Shown here: piece by piece, positions 1 through 9,142 of the stretch
Layout: every line of letters starts with the position of its first letter
Position numbering within the stretch: position 1 is the first letter of the stretch
Source: Terramyces sp. JEL0728
Lineage: Eukaryota; Chytridiomycota; Chytridiomycetes; Rhizophydiales; Terramycetaceae
NCBI GenBank assembly: GCA_027603945.1
Contig: JADIIU010000072.1
Location: 1-64,000 of the forward strand
DNA: 64,000 nt
Direction of reading: 5' to 3'
Position numbers and translations under genes: made by a program
The notes under the pieces: generated by a model
Seen by the model: only the letters and a program-made list of their open reading frames with translations
Told to the model about the DNA's origin: nothing
The model's database searches: none

Positions 1-809
1 CAAAGTCACGTAATTCAACTTGTATCTAAAGTCAGTTGCGGAATAGGAATACTTGGTACATTTTTGACTTTGCCTTATTTTGTATCAAACCAGATAAGCT
101 TGAAGACTCCTATCGGAAAACTAACGTTTATCATCTGGTTAAAGGACTTTCAAGACACGCTTATGCGACTGATAGGCAATACTGCTATTTTTCCTATACA
201 GTCCAACTACTTGCTTTGCTCTATTCAAAGCGTAAGTGGTACATTTGCGAGCAACGTAGATGTTACCGCTAACGCCGTCATAGGGTTCTGGGCATTTTAT
301 CTCTTTTATATAGGCGGTAATAGGGAAATACTAATGCGGTCTCAAACTTTAATCGTCATTGCCATATACACGTTTTCTTTTGTAATGGCAATAATACCGC
401 TCTTCTCTGGTAAATCCGATCTCTTTGGCGGAGTGTATTGGTGCTGGCTGACTACAAAGTACGCTGAGTATCAGTTTTACACTCTGTATCTATGGGTCTG
501 GATTGTGACTGGACTTAACATTATGTCGGCTGTTTTCACATTCTACAATATCCAGCACAAGCAAGTCGGGTCAAGGATTATTGTTCGATTGTTTTCTTAT
601 TTGATTGTATACATCATTGCTTGGGCTCCAACTTCTGCTTACCGGATTTCATTCTATATATATGGTAACGCGCCATTCGCTCTGACAATGCTTCACTACT
701 CAGTTATGCCGATAAGAGGCATGCTACACTATTTTTGTCTCTTGATTGGATTCCAGATCAAGTACGACGTATGCGATTCGTCAGCTCCGAATGGATTTTG
801 TGAAAGCCA
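1..809 (+). repeat. Direct repeat, unit 1 (near-identical to 2198-3006)
   Basis: Bases 1-809 match 2198-3006 with an offset of 2197 and about three substitutions seen by eye (near 84-89, 231 and 275). Identity stops sharply inside the receptor tail. The left limit lies outside the window. A recent duplication or gene conversion is inferred. Confidence 0.85.
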
Positions 810-855
810 ATCTATTACTCACTCCAGCATGTCATTTATAAGCAACGGTGAATAG
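1..855 (+). CDS. Seven-helix receptor, cAMP-receptor-like/class E type (copy A, 5' end outside window)
   Basis: The frame is open from base 1 to the TAG at 853-855. By comparison with the copy at 2180, about six N-terminal residues lie outside the window. Seven hydrophobic segments are visible. The family marks are a W-C-W-L motif in the second outer loop (YWCWL), RLFSYLIVYIIAWAP before and in helix 6, and PIRGMLHY in helix 7. These fit the cAMP-receptor-like/Git3-type GPCR families; the ligand is unknown. Over the first ~809 bases it is almost identical to the third receptor, with about three substitutions seen by eye, and then the tail diverges abruptly (ends SSMSFISNGE). No intron is needed. 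Confidence 0.85.
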   Translation, partial: QSHVIQLVSKVSCGIGILGTFLTLPYFVSNQISLKTPIGKLTFIIWLKDFQDTLMRLIGNTAIFPIQSNYLLCSIQSVSGTFASNVDVTANAVIGFWAFYLFYIGGNREILMRSQTLIVIAIYTFSFVMAIIPLFSGKSDLFGGVYWCWLTTKYAEYQFYTLYLWVWIVTGLNIMSAVFTFYNIQHKQVGSRIIVRLFSYLIVYIIAWAPTSAYRISFYIYGNAPFALTMLHYSVMPIRGMLHYFCLLIGFQIKYDVCDSSAPNGFCESQSITHSSMSFISNGE

Positions 856-1072
856 TACCTCTTTTCATAAAGTCAAGTATGCAATGCAAAGGAGTTGTTA
901 CGCGTCTTTGGCTAAATATACTCTGTTTAAGATCCATTAATAAAATAGTGTGAAATATCTAGTCATTTGCTATTAATCTTTATTGACGGCAACCAATTTT
1001 AAAATATCGGCGGGCGTACTATATTGCATAAATATGAAAGCAATAGCTCCAATTTTGTACAATTTTTAGTTA

Positions 1073-1078
1073 ACGCGT
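1073..1078 (+). promoter_or_regulatory. ACGCGT element just upstream of receptor ATG
   Basis: ACGCGT ends 5 bases before the ATG at 1084. The same or a closely related hexamer sits 5-9 bases before most receptor start codons in this window. A second ACGCGT lies at 900-905. Function is inferred only: MCB-like promoter element, initiator or leader element. Confidence 0.5.
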
Positions 1079-1083
1079 TCTAG

Positions 1084-1959
1084 ATGGAATTCACTCAGAC
1101 TCAAGACGATGTAATCCGTGTATTTTCAAAAGTATGCTGTGGAATAGGATTGTTTGGTACCATATTGACAGTTCCGCTCTTTGTGTATCAGCAGATAAGG
1201 CTCAATACTCCGCTCGGCAAGCTTACTTTGATTATTTGGTTGACAGACTTTTTTGATTCTCTCCAAAGGCTACTCGGGAATACCAACTTGTTTCCGATAC
1301 AATTAAACTACACTATATGTTCGATTCAAAGCATTATTGGGGGGTTTGCGAGCATGCTGGACGTAACAGCGAATGCAGTTGTTGGCGCCTGGGCATTCTA
1401 CCTATTTTATATTGGAGGGAATAGAGAATCTTTAATTCAACATCAAACTCAAGCAATACTCGGAATTTACATCATCAGTTTTCTAGTAACAGTTTCTCCA
1501 CTGCTATCTGGGTATCCAGATCTGTTTGGAGGAAAATATTGGTGCTGGTTAACGGCAAAATATGCCGCATATCAACTGTATACTCTGTATCTTTGGGTAT
1601 GGCTGGTAGTCGTGTTTAATTCATTTTCATTGGTTCTAACGTGGTATTGCATTCAGAAATGCAAAGTTGCCTCAATGATACTTGTACGGCTATTTTCGTA
1701 CTTGGTAGTATTTATTTTAATATGGACTCCAACGTCGGCATACCGGATATCCATGTACATGAACAATAGCGCTCCGTTTATTTTAACACTACTGCAATTT
1801 TCGGTAAACCCGTTAAGGGGGTTCTTGCGGTTTATATGTTTAATGATTGCATCAAGAACAAAGTATCAGTGTACAAAGGAAGAATGTTGCGAAGGAAATG
1901 GCGAAAACCTCTCCCTGGTCCAATCTACCAGATCTTTCCATGAAGGAGCAAAAGAGTAA
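1084..1959 (+). CDS. Seven-helix receptor, class E-like (copy B)
   Basis: A 291-residue intronless receptor with seven hydrophobic segments. It has YWCWL in outer loop 2, LVRLFSY at the start of helix 6 and a W-T-P turn in it. It is the most divergent of the three leading copies: helix 7 reads PLRGFLRFICL where the others have HY, and the third inner loop is Cys/Lys-rich (CIQKCKVAS). The tail ends with STRSFHEGAKE, an example of the family's SFxxxxK tail motif. The ATG follows an ACGCGT element. It lies between two nearly identical copies but was not itself homogenised. Confidence 0.85.
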   Translation: MEFTQTQDDVIRVFSKVCCGIGLFGTILTVPLFVYQQIRLNTPLGKLTLIIWLTDFFDSLQRLLGNTNLFPIQLNYTICSIQSIIGGFASMLDVTANAVVGAWAFYLFYIGGNRESLIQHQTQAILGIYIISFLVTVSPLLSGYPDLFGGKYWCWLTAKYAAYQLYTLYLWVWLVVVFNSFSLVLTWYCIQKCKVASMILVRLFSYLVVFILIWTPTSAYRISMYMNNSAPFILTLLQFSVNPLRGFLRFICLMIASRTKYQCTKEECCEGNGENLSLVQSTRSFHEGAKE

Positions 1960-2179
1960 GCAGAAACCTGTCTCATATCTGACGTGTTCCTCCAACTCAC
2001 TGACTTGTGATAACAAAATTGCTCCCAATGAATTGAAGCTCGTTTCACTTACCGCAATATTACACAACTTGCGACCAATGGGAATTCATGAAACGTAATA
2101 TATATTGTCTAATCTTTTTCGTATCCTTAACACGAAAAAAATTCAATTTCCCTACCACATATTTTTATAATTTGGAAGA

Positions 2180-3061
2180 ATGGCTTTCAACGACACTCAA
2201 AGTCACGTAATTCAACTTGTATCTAAAGTCAGTTGCGGAATAGGAATACTTGGTACATTTTTGACTTTGCCTTATTTTGTATCAAATCAGATAAGCTTGA
2301 AGACTCCTATCGGAAAACTAACGTTTATCATCTGGTTAAAGGACTTTCAAGACACGCTTATGCGACTGATAGGCAATACTGCTATTTTTCCTATACAGTC
2401 CAACTACTTGCTTTGCTCTATTCAAAGCATAAGTGGTACATTTGCGAGCAACGTAGATGTTACCGCTAACGCTGTCATAGGGTTCTGGGCATTTTATCTC
2501 TTTTATATAGGCGGTAATAGGGAAATACTAATGCGGTCTCAAACTTTAATCGTCATTGCCATATACACGTTTTCTTTTGTAATGGCAATAATACCGCTCT
2601 TCTCTGGTAAATCCGATCTCTTTGGCGGAGTGTATTGGTGCTGGCTGACTACAAAGTACGCTGAGTATCAGTTTTACACTCTGTATCTATGGGTCTGGAT
2701 TGTGACTGGACTTAACATTATGTCGGCTGTTTTCACATTCTACAATATCCAGCACAAGCAAGTCGGGTCAAGGATTATTGTTCGATTGTTTTCTTATTTG
2801 ATTGTATACATCATTGCTTGGGCTCCAACTTCTGCTTACCGGATTTCATTCTATATATATGGTAACGCGCCATTCGCTCTGACAATGCTTCACTACTCAG
2901 TTATGCCGATAAGAGGCATGCTACACTATTTTTGTCTCTTGATTGGATTCCAGATCAAGTACGACGTATGCGATTCGTCAGCTCCGAATGGATTTTGTGA
3001 AAGCCAGCTTGCACACTCCAGCATGTCTTTCAATAGTGACGGCGAATTAAGCTTTAAATAG
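2180..3061 (+). CDS. Seven-helix receptor, class E-like (copy C)
   Basis: A complete 293-residue receptor starting MAFNDTQSH. The body is almost identical to copy A, but the tail reads SSMSFNSDGELSFK instead of SSMSFISNGE. It has the usual marks (YWCWL, RLFSYL, AWAPTSAYR, PIRGMLHY). It is the only receptor start in the window without a clear CGCGT-type hexamer just before the ATG; the upstream sequence is an AT-rich run (tatttttataatttggaag). The extreme similarity to copy A points to recent duplication or conversion. Confidence 0.88.
   Translation: MAFNDTQSHVIQLVSKVSCGIGILGTFLTLPYFVSNQISLKTPIGKLTFIIWLKDFQDTLMRLIGNTAIFPIQSNYLLCSIQSISGTFASNVDVTANAVIGFWAFYLFYIGGNREILMRSQTLIVIAIYTFSFVMAIIPLFSGKSDLFGGVYWCWLTTKYAEYQFYTLYLWVWIVTGLNIMSAVFTFYNIQHKQVGSRIIVRLFSYLIVYIIAWAPTSAYRISFYIYGNAPFALTMLHYSVMPIRGMLHYFCLLIGFQIKYDVCDSSAPNGFCESQLAHSSMSFNSDGELSFK
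2198..3006 (+). repeat. Direct repeat, unit 2 (near-identical to 1-809)
   Basis: Second unit of the ~0.8 kb direct repeat, covering nearly all of the receptor at 2180. Similarity ends at the same codon in both copies. Confidence 0.85.
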
Positions 3062-3163
3062 AGCAATCTCTTTCGGCAAAGATCCTCTCTGGCACAATTC
3101 AAATATTGCTTCAATACCCGTAATAAACACTCCTAACGCTGAAGAGTTGTAATTCAACTTTAT

Positions 3164-4177
3164 TTAATGAAAATAGTTTGTTGCATGTCCTTTCACACGC
3201 AACCAGGCTTGATCCAAAGCATCAACGACTTCTTGTGGTAAAGGTCCCTTTTCCAAATCCTTCATGTTTTCTTGCAATTGCTTCAAGCTGCTGGCTCCAA
3301 TAATAATTGCATCGCCATATTCCTTCTTTAAATAAGAATGATGATTCATCCATCTGCACGCAACTTCAATCATAGTCAATCCATGTTTATCTGCAACCGG
3401 CTTTACAATGTCCAATGCTGAAAAGTAAGCATCGTTCCAGTAACGTACTCGGTACATTTTCCCTTGCCATTTGTTTGGGTCAAAGCGGGAGCCAGCTTCT
3501 ACATCCTCTTCCTTTTTGAATTTTCCTGAAAAGAAACCACCTGCTAATGGATTGAATGCGTAGAATGAAATCCCATACTTGCGCAAACAAGGGATTAATT
3601 CAGGTTCGACTTGACGGTGAATTGCATTGTATATTCCCTGATAAGCTGTTGGCATAACGAAGCCTCGTCGTTTACAAATTTCACATATTTGGGCAACTTC
3701 CCATGACATATAGTTGCTTAACCCGAATCTCTTAAAGTAGCCTTCCCTGTAAAGTTTATCAACAGCTTCCATGGTAGTTTCATAATCGGTAGTACGGTCT
3801 GGAGCATGCAAATACCACATATCCATCGTTTGAGACCCCAAGGCTTTTAATGAGATCAAAAGATGTTTGCGAAGATCTTCAGGAGAATGAGTGATTGGCT
3901 CGCCCATGTTCTTGCCTGCAGTCGGATACAATTTGGTGTCCATAACGATACCTCTTTCATACCATTTAAGCTTTCCGAGATATTCTTCAGACGTACCACC
4001 GCCGTAGAACCTTGCAGTATCAATTTCGCTATGGCCGTGAGCTTGGAAGCAATCGAGAATAGCTCGGCAATCGGAAAGGGAAGTAGTTCGAGCTTGTTCT
4101 TGTCCTTCCGCTCCGAAAGTCATGGCACCGAATACAATCTTTAAATTGGATATTGAGGTTGGGGGAATCAAGGCCAT
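3164..4177 (-). CDS. Aldo/keto reductase, AKR7 (aflatoxin aldehyde reductase)-like
   Basis: A 337-residue single-domain NADPH-dependent aldehyde/ketone reductase. The TIM-barrel start FGAMTFG, the catalytic segment EIDTARFYGGGTSEEYLG (Asp and Tyr), Lys in DTKLYP and His in YLHAPD form the usual tetrad. The late motif IIIGASSLKQLQENM fits the cofactor-binding end of the family. Length is normal for AKR7, and no intron is present. It is divergent with the CCDC34-like gene; the two ATGs are only 28 bases apart, so they must share a promoter. The physiological substrate is not evident. Confidence 0.92.
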   Translation of the reverse strand: MALIPPTSISNLKIVFGAMTFGAEGQEQARTTSLSDCRAILDCFQAHGHSEIDTARFYGGGTSEEYLGKLKWYERGIVMDTKLYPTAGKNMGEPITHSPEDLRKHLLISLKALGSQTMDMWYLHAPDRTTDYETTMEAVDKLYREGYFKRFGLSNYMSWEVAQICEICKRRGFVMPTAYQGIYNAIHRQVEPELIPCLRKYGISFYAFNPLAGGFFSGKFKKEEDVEAGSRFDPNKWQGKMYRVRYWNDAYFSALDIVKPVADKHGLTMIEVACRWMNHHSYLKKEYGDAIIIGASSLKQLQENMKDLEKGPLPQEVVDALDQAWLRVKGHATNYFH

Positions 4178-4205
4178 TTTTGGTGAAAATTAACTTTTTT
4201 CAAAA

Positions 4206-5087
4206 ATGGACTTGTCGCCTCGCACTAAACATCACTTTATTAATGGCACGCCAGAGATAAATATGGTTCCAAAGCATGCATACACTCCCAGCATACAGCC
4301 CTCGCAGTTATATTCTCCTGAAATCCTCAAAGACGCGATAGAATCACTGGGTAGGCTAGAGATAGATAAAGAACACGAGTCATTCGTAAAATGGCTCTCG
4401 TCTAAACAATATCCAAAGGAAAAGATTCGGAAACCGGCAAAGCTATTGACTGTAGAAAGACTTGCGGAGTTGACGGAAGAGGAGTTAGATACGCTTATTA
4501 AGCAACTGCAAAAGAACCAAAATACATATGAACGATGGCTGAAAGCAAAGAATGAAATAAAAAGGGAACAGGAAGGGAAGAGGAAGAAGGAACTACAAAA
4601 ACAGCAAGAAAAGGAAACGCAGAGACAAGAGCAGCAAGAAAAGAGAGAAAAGATCATCCACGAAAAGTTTAAGCAATGGTCGTTATCAAAACGACTGGAC
4701 CACTTGATAGAAGACCAAATACAAGAAAAGGAAAAGTTGAAGCAGGAATTTGTTCAGAAAACGAAAAAACAGTTGAACCAGGAAGCATTCTATAACTGGA
4801 TGGAATCTAAAAAACATGCGTCTCCAGCACCTCCGCCTCCCAGCATTGTCAAGCCTTGGGTTCAAGACCCAATAAAAACGCGTAAATGCAATGAAAGTAC
4901 TTTATCACCGCCTAACCTGTACAATGATTACAAGATATACAAGGAAAAATGTCCGGAATACTTTAAAAAATACGGGCTGTTGGTCGCTAGCGCCGGAAAC
5001 GAACCCTGTATGGAGGAGCCAGTGAAAAAGGTTGTTGTCAAAAAGAAAACGGTAGAGAGACCGCTGTTTGTTGTTCGGAAAAAATAA
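4206..5087 (+). CDS. CCDC34-like coiled-coil protein (putative flagellar/centriolar)
   Basis: A 293-residue, highly charged protein. After a loose N-terminus come two long helical runs rich in Lys, Glu and Gln, spaced by short Trp-containing modules (SFVKWLSSKQ, YERWLKAKNE, KFKQWSLSKR, FYNWMESKKH). This repeated W module is typical of the CCDC34 family, known in animals from sperm flagella. A proline run (APPPPS) separates it from a basic C-terminus. No intron. If the assignment is right the organism probably builds a flagellum at some stage. It could instead be a generic coiled-coil protein; the repeated W modules argue for the family. Confidence 0.55.
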   Translation: MDLSPRTKHHFINGTPEINMVPKHAYTPSIQPSQLYSPEILKDAIESLGRLEIDKEHESFVKWLSSKQYPKEKIRKPAKLLTVERLAELTEEELDTLIKQLQKNQNTYERWLKAKNEIKREQEGKRKKELQKQQEKETQRQEQQEKREKIIHEKFKQWSLSKRLDHLIEDQIQEKEKLKQEFVQKTKKQLNQEAFYNWMESKKHASPAPPPPSIVKPWVQDPIKTRKCNESTLSPPNLYNDYKIYKEKCPEYFKKYGLLVASAGNEPCMEEPVKKVVVKKKTVERPLFVVRKK

Positions 5088-5163
5088 AAAGACTGCTATC
5101 TGCAGTTTGAAAAAAAGTAAATAATTATGGGTTAATAAAAGTGTAATCATCGCGTTCTAAAGT

Positions 5164-5169
5164 GCGCGT
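5164..5169 (+). promoter_or_regulatory. GCGCGT element before receptor ATG (with TCGCGT at 5150)
   Basis: GCGCGT ends 8 bases before the ATG at 5178, and TCGCGT occurs at 5150-5155. It belongs to the set of CGCGT-type hexamers placed 5-9 bases before receptor starts. Confidence 0.45.
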
Positions 5170-5177
5170 AACTATTT

Positions 5178-6086
5178 ATGTCCATGAATCAAACTCAAAC
5201 TCAAATAATACGTATTGTCTCCAAAACATGCAGCAGTTTAGGGATCTTTGGATGCATATTGACTATCCCTTACTTTGTTAACAAGCAAATTAAACTAAGC
5301 ACACCGCTTGGGAAATTGACATTCATAATTTGGCTGACAGACTTTCACGATAGTTTTACAAGATTAATCGGCGATACCTCGTTTTTCCCTACACAGACGA
5401 ATTACCTTTATTGTACAATCCAAGGCGTCCAATCGACATTTGCGAATAATGTCGATACGCTAACAAATGCAGTTATTGGCTTCTGGGCACTTTACTTGTT
5501 TTGCATTGGGGGAAATAGAGAACTGCTGCTGAAATACCAAGCGCTGTTGATTGTTTTCATTTACACGTTCGCAATAATTATGGCTATAATACCCTTACTA
5601 TCTGGAAAGGAAGATGTCTATGGCGGCGCTATTTGGTGTTGGATAACTGCGAAATACGGAGTATATCAGTTTTACACAATGTTTCTGTGGGTATGGATCG
5701 CAACAATATTCAATACCTTTTCATTGGGGCTGACTTGGTACAATATTCACCATCGAAGAGTTGGAAGTAAGATTATTGTGCGGCTGTTCTCATACCTTAT
5801 CGTGTATTTGCTCGGTTCTATTCCTACAGCTGCATACAGGATTGCTCTATATTTCTATGATAATGTGCCTTTCGTGCTTGCATTGCTCCAATATAGTATC
5901 CTTCCGCTCAGAGGAATGTCCCATTTTATTGTTTTGACGATAGGATTCAATATGAAGTATGTCAGTGACTACGAGTCTTCGATTCCCCAAGGATTGTCAG
6001 CAAGTATTTCAGTGGACAACTCCAGAGCTTCACTTGAGCAATCCAGCGTTTCATTTCTGGAAGATGGAAAAAGAGAGTCACTATAA
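5178..6086 (+). CDS. Seven-helix receptor, class E-like (copy D)
   Basis: A 302-residue intronless receptor, beginning MSMNQTQTQ (either Met1 or Met3 could start). Outer loop 2 carries IWCWI. Helix 6 departs from the family: the W-x-P turn is replaced by GSIPTAAYR, so the usual Trp is missing, and helix 7 reads PLRGMSHFIVL. The tail has IPQGLS and then SSVSFLEDGKRE, matching the PxGLS and SFxxxxK motifs of its paralogs. It is tail-to-tail with the next receptor. Confidence 0.85.
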   Translation: MSMNQTQTQIIRIVSKTCSSLGIFGCILTIPYFVNKQIKLSTPLGKLTFIIWLTDFHDSFTRLIGDTSFFPTQTNYLYCTIQGVQSTFANNVDTLTNAVIGFWALYLFCIGGNRELLLKYQALLIVFIYTFAIIMAIIPLLSGKEDVYGGAIWCWITAKYGVYQFYTMFLWVWIATIFNTFSLGLTWYNIHHRRVGSKIIVRLFSYLIVYLLGSIPTAAYRIALYFYDNVPFVLALLQYSILPLRGMSHFIVLTIGFNMKYVSDYESSIPQGLSASISVDNSRASLEQSSVSFLEDGKRESL

Positions 6087-6319
6087 TTGGATTGTATGCT
6101 CGTTTAAAGGCACGGGATATTTACATCCAGCTACAATAGATTTACGTTTGATTAATATATGCAAGGGTAAAAAGACTTTTCACAATTATTGCAATACTGG
6201 TATTTCATCGACATCCATACTCCAAGTTTGGATCGAAAAGAACACCTTGAACTCCATAGTCACTAGTTGGTTCACAAATTTTAGGACCGCGAAAAATTCA
6301 CGAAAAGAGAAAGTCGAGG

Positions 6320-7207
6320 TTAAGCAGTTTCTTTTATTTCCTCCTGGAAAGAGCTGGCAGATTGGATATTGGATGAAATCATTGGTGAATTTCCGGGTAG
6401 TAAGCTGTCATTTCCGCCAGAGGAGGATTTCACCCCAAAACTGATCAGCAATGCTATATAATGAAACATCCCTCTTGCCGGCACGGTAATATATTGCAAT
6501 ATAGCTATAATATACGGTGATGAGCCGGTAGTGTAAAACGCCATTCTATACCAAAAAACCGGAGCCCAAACTATCACAAAAACGATAAGGTAGGTGAATA
6601 ATCTAGCGATAATCCGTGATCCTAGTCCAGTTTTTCCAATATGATAACATGTTAGAGCCAAACTGATGATGTTGAACACGCAAATAATCAGCATCCATAA
6701 AAAGAAGGTATAGAATTGGTACTGTGCATAATTGGTGCTGATCCAGCACCAAAATATTCCCCCATACACATGTTGAGAACCTGTCATTACCGGGATAAGA
6801 GCCAGCAAACTTGCGCAGAAGAATATGCTAAACACCATCAGGGGTTGATTGCTGATAAATACTTGGTTTCTTCCGCCAATGTAAAAGAGGTAGAAACACC
6901 AAACGCCTACCACTAGATTGGCCCAAATGCTTATGTTACTTGCAAACGTGGCTTCTATGCCTTGAAAGTAGCATGCGATTTCATTTGTAAGGACGGGTAA
7001 TGCTGGTGTATAAGCGAGTAACTTTGTCACAGAGTCGAGGAAATCTGCGATCCAAATAATAAAATTCAATTTCCCCAGTGGAGTTTTCAGGTCAATCTTG
7101 CCAGAAATAAAAAACGGAATTGTAATTAAACACCCGAATATTCCCAGGCTGCAACTGCATTTTGAAATCAATTGAATAAAATTGTTTTGCGCTTGTGTAA
7201 ATGGCAT
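6320..7207 (-). CDS. Seven-helix receptor, class E-like (copy E)
   Basis: A 295-residue intronless receptor on the minus strand. FWCWI lies in outer loop 2, RLFTYLIVFVIVWAP in helix 6 and VPARGMFHY in helix 7. The tail (LLPGNSPMI, then SASSFQEEIKETA) is Ser-rich and keeps the SFxxxxK motif. Helix 2 has lost the common D-F-x-D-S context less than others (DFLDSVTKLL). TCGCGT lies 7 bases upstream of the ATG (7215-7220 on the plus strand). Confidence 0.85.
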   Translation of the reverse strand: MPFTQAQNNFIQLISKCSCSLGIFGCLITIPFFISGKIDLKTPLGKLNFIIWIADFLDSVTKLLAYTPALPVLTNEIACYFQGIEATFASNISIWANLVVGVWCFYLFYIGGRNQVFISNQPLMVFSIFFCASLLALIPVMTGSQHVYGGIFWCWISTNYAQYQFYTFFLWMLIICVFNIISLALTCYHIGKTGLGSRIIARLFTYLIVFVIVWAPVFWYRMAFYTTGSSPYIIAILQYITVPARGMFHYIALLISFGVKSSSGGNDSLLPGNSPMISSNIQSASSFQEEIKETA

Positions 7208-7666
7208 GAGGTTGACGCGATTCTTAAAATAAACTAAAGTCGTGTACTGCTACGTAATAAGTTCACTGTTTCTTGATGCTAAATCTATAATCGTATTATT
7301 TGGAAATAAAGTTCTCTATTTTAGTTGTAATATTTCATTTTAAAGGACAAAAGCTCCATTATGAAATGATTTGAAGTTAAATCCCCTTAAATCTGAATGG
7401 AATATATCAGATTAGATTGCAAAAGCAGGTAGCACGGCTCATTTCATTTTTCAGCTACTTGAAGCGCTCTAATAGATCCATTGCAAAAATCTCTAGTTTA
7501 AGTGTAGTTGCGTACTAGTTTTGGTAATCGGGTATCGCTTGGTTTACATTAACTTGCCATTCCCAATCTACCAAAATTTACTCACGCTGGCTTCCAGAAA
7601 AAGTATTTCATGGAATCACTCCAAATATAACAATTACTGTAAAGAATTGTATTATTTAAGGCTAAA
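7208..7666. other. Intergenic region between two receptors
   Basis: 459 bases, AT-rich, holding the promoter of the 6320-7207 receptor (TCGCGT at 7215-7220 on the minus strand) and the 3' flank of the next one. I see no gene, RNA or repeat in it. Confidence 0.6.
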
Positions 7667-8692
7667 TTAGACAGTCTCCTCAGATCTTCCTTGCGAATCG
7701 ACAGAAGATACATTGGCTGTCATTTTATCAATCGGTTCTTGCTTTTGTGGCGATGATGAGAAGACTATAGGAGCAATTACAGAACTAACTGAAAAAACCG
7801 ATTTTCCACGTCTTGTTGAACGACTGCGAGATAACAGAGACGGTCCTTGAGAATGAGAGCGAGTTACACGAGAGAGACCGTGAGGCACTGACTGTTGTTC
7901 CGCATCCTCGACTTTTACATTTAAACTGATTACCAAACAGAGGTAGTGGAGGAATCCTCGAAGGGGAATCATAATGTACTCCAAAACTGTCAAGCCAAAA
8001 GGAGAAGCGTCAAACATATAAGCAGAAACACGATAGCAAATGGTTGGAAGCCATACCATTAGAAAGGCAATGAGATAGGAGAATAGCCTGACAATAATTC
8101 TTGAACCCATGCGTCGCTTTTGAATGTGATACCATGTGAATCCCAAAGATAAAAAATTAAATCCAATAACGGTCCACATCCATAAAAACAAAGTATACAG
8201 CTGATAGCCAGGATATTTTGTGCTAATCCAACACCAAATTACTCCAGCGTACAGATTAGGATTACCAGAAAACAGTGGGATAATAGCCATTACAAATGAA
8301 TAAGCATAGATACAAGATACCATCAGCGCTTGATTGCTAATCAGCACTTTGTTCTTTCCACCAACATAAAATAGGTAAAACGACCACGCACCAACTACCG
8401 CATTAGTGGTAACGTCCATGTTACTTGCAAACGTGCCTTCAACGCCTTGCAAGTAACAAAGTATTTGGTTAGTTTGAGTCGGCATAATTGGAGTATTTCC
8501 TATTAATTTTGTAAGAGAGTCGTGAAAATCCGTTATCCAAAGCAGCAGAGTTAGCTTCCCGAGAGGTGTGTCTAGTCTTATTCGTCCTTGAACAAAATAC
8601 TGGATTGATAAAATGACTCCAAAGAACCCTAACGCACAGCTACATTTCGAAATTATCTGAAGGAATTGGTATTCGTCTGCAGTAAAAGTCAT
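7667..8692 (-). CDS. Seven-helix receptor with extended Ser-rich tail (copy F)
   Basis: At 341 residues this is the longest family member. The seven-helix core is standard (IWCWI, RLFSYLIAFLMVWLP, PLRGFLHYLCL). The extra length is a cytosolic tail of about 75 residues rich in Ser and Arg (TRSHSQGPSLLSRSRSTRR), a likely phosphorylation region. The PxGLS motif (VPHGLSR) is kept, but the final SFxxxxK motif is absent. An ACGCGT hexamer lies 9 bases before the ATG. It is divergent from the proline-biosynthesis gene downstream. Confidence 0.85.
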   Translation of the reverse strand: MTFTADEYQFLQIISKCSCALGFFGVILSIQYFVQGRIRLDTPLGKLTLLLWITDFHDSLTKLIGNTPIMPTQTNQILCYLQGVEGTFASNMDVTTNAVVGAWSFYLFYVGGKNKVLISNQALMVSCIYAYSFVMAIIPLFSGNPNLYAGVIWCWISTKYPGYQLYTLFLWMWTVIGFNFLSLGFTWYHIQKRRMGSRIIVRLFSYLIAFLMVWLPTICYRVSAYMFDASPFGLTVLEYIMIPLRGFLHYLCLVISLNVKVEDAEQQSVPHGLSRVTRSHSQGPSLLSRSRSTRRGKSVFSVSSVIAPIVFSSSPQKQEPIDKMTANVSSVDSQGRSEETV

Positions 8693-9142
8693 CTAGCCTT
8701 GACGCGTAAAGGATTCACAATTTTTTACAAGGGAACTCTTCATCCATGTCGCGTCACCGTGTAGCAGATGATGGTTTTTTGGTATTACAGCGATTTAAAG
8801 TGCTTTTCAACCGAAATTTCGCACGACTATAATCTGTATATACTTTTTTCCTTTTTCCACTGATTGGGATATACAAACTACAACGCAAACGACACCAAGT
8901 CTCAGTGGTGTAGGAACCTGCAAGTCAACTGCTTTTAAGCCAGTGGGCATGGTTATTGGACTTCTAATAGGTTGTTGAACATCACATTCTTATTTGCACT
9001 GGTCTATCCAGATGAACCGCATTATGAATTTATTTTAATTTCAATTCTGATCCAAGGCATCGCACTGCTAAGCAGAAACAGTGATATTATTACGTCAGGA
9101 TGTCATCAAGTATTTTTTAAAATCTGGTGATGGAGATTTTTC
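8693..9142. other. Divergent promoter region between receptor F and PRO2
   Basis: 450 bases with the ACGCGT element at 8702-8707 near the left start codon. About 59 codons (roughly 8938-9115) are open on the plus strand without an ATG; I do not call this a gene. No RNA gene is seen. Confidence 0.5.

Noticed and set aside
4232..4657. 141-codon minus-strand frame rich in Ser, Phe and Cys
   Set aside because: Antisense of the Lys/Glu/Gln-rich CCDC34-like coiled coil; the composition is explained by the other strand.
8938..9115. 59-codon open stretch with a hydrophobic middle, upstream of PRO2
   Set aside because: No ATG, no homology recognised and no splice sites joining it to a neighbour; probably chance or a faint remnant.
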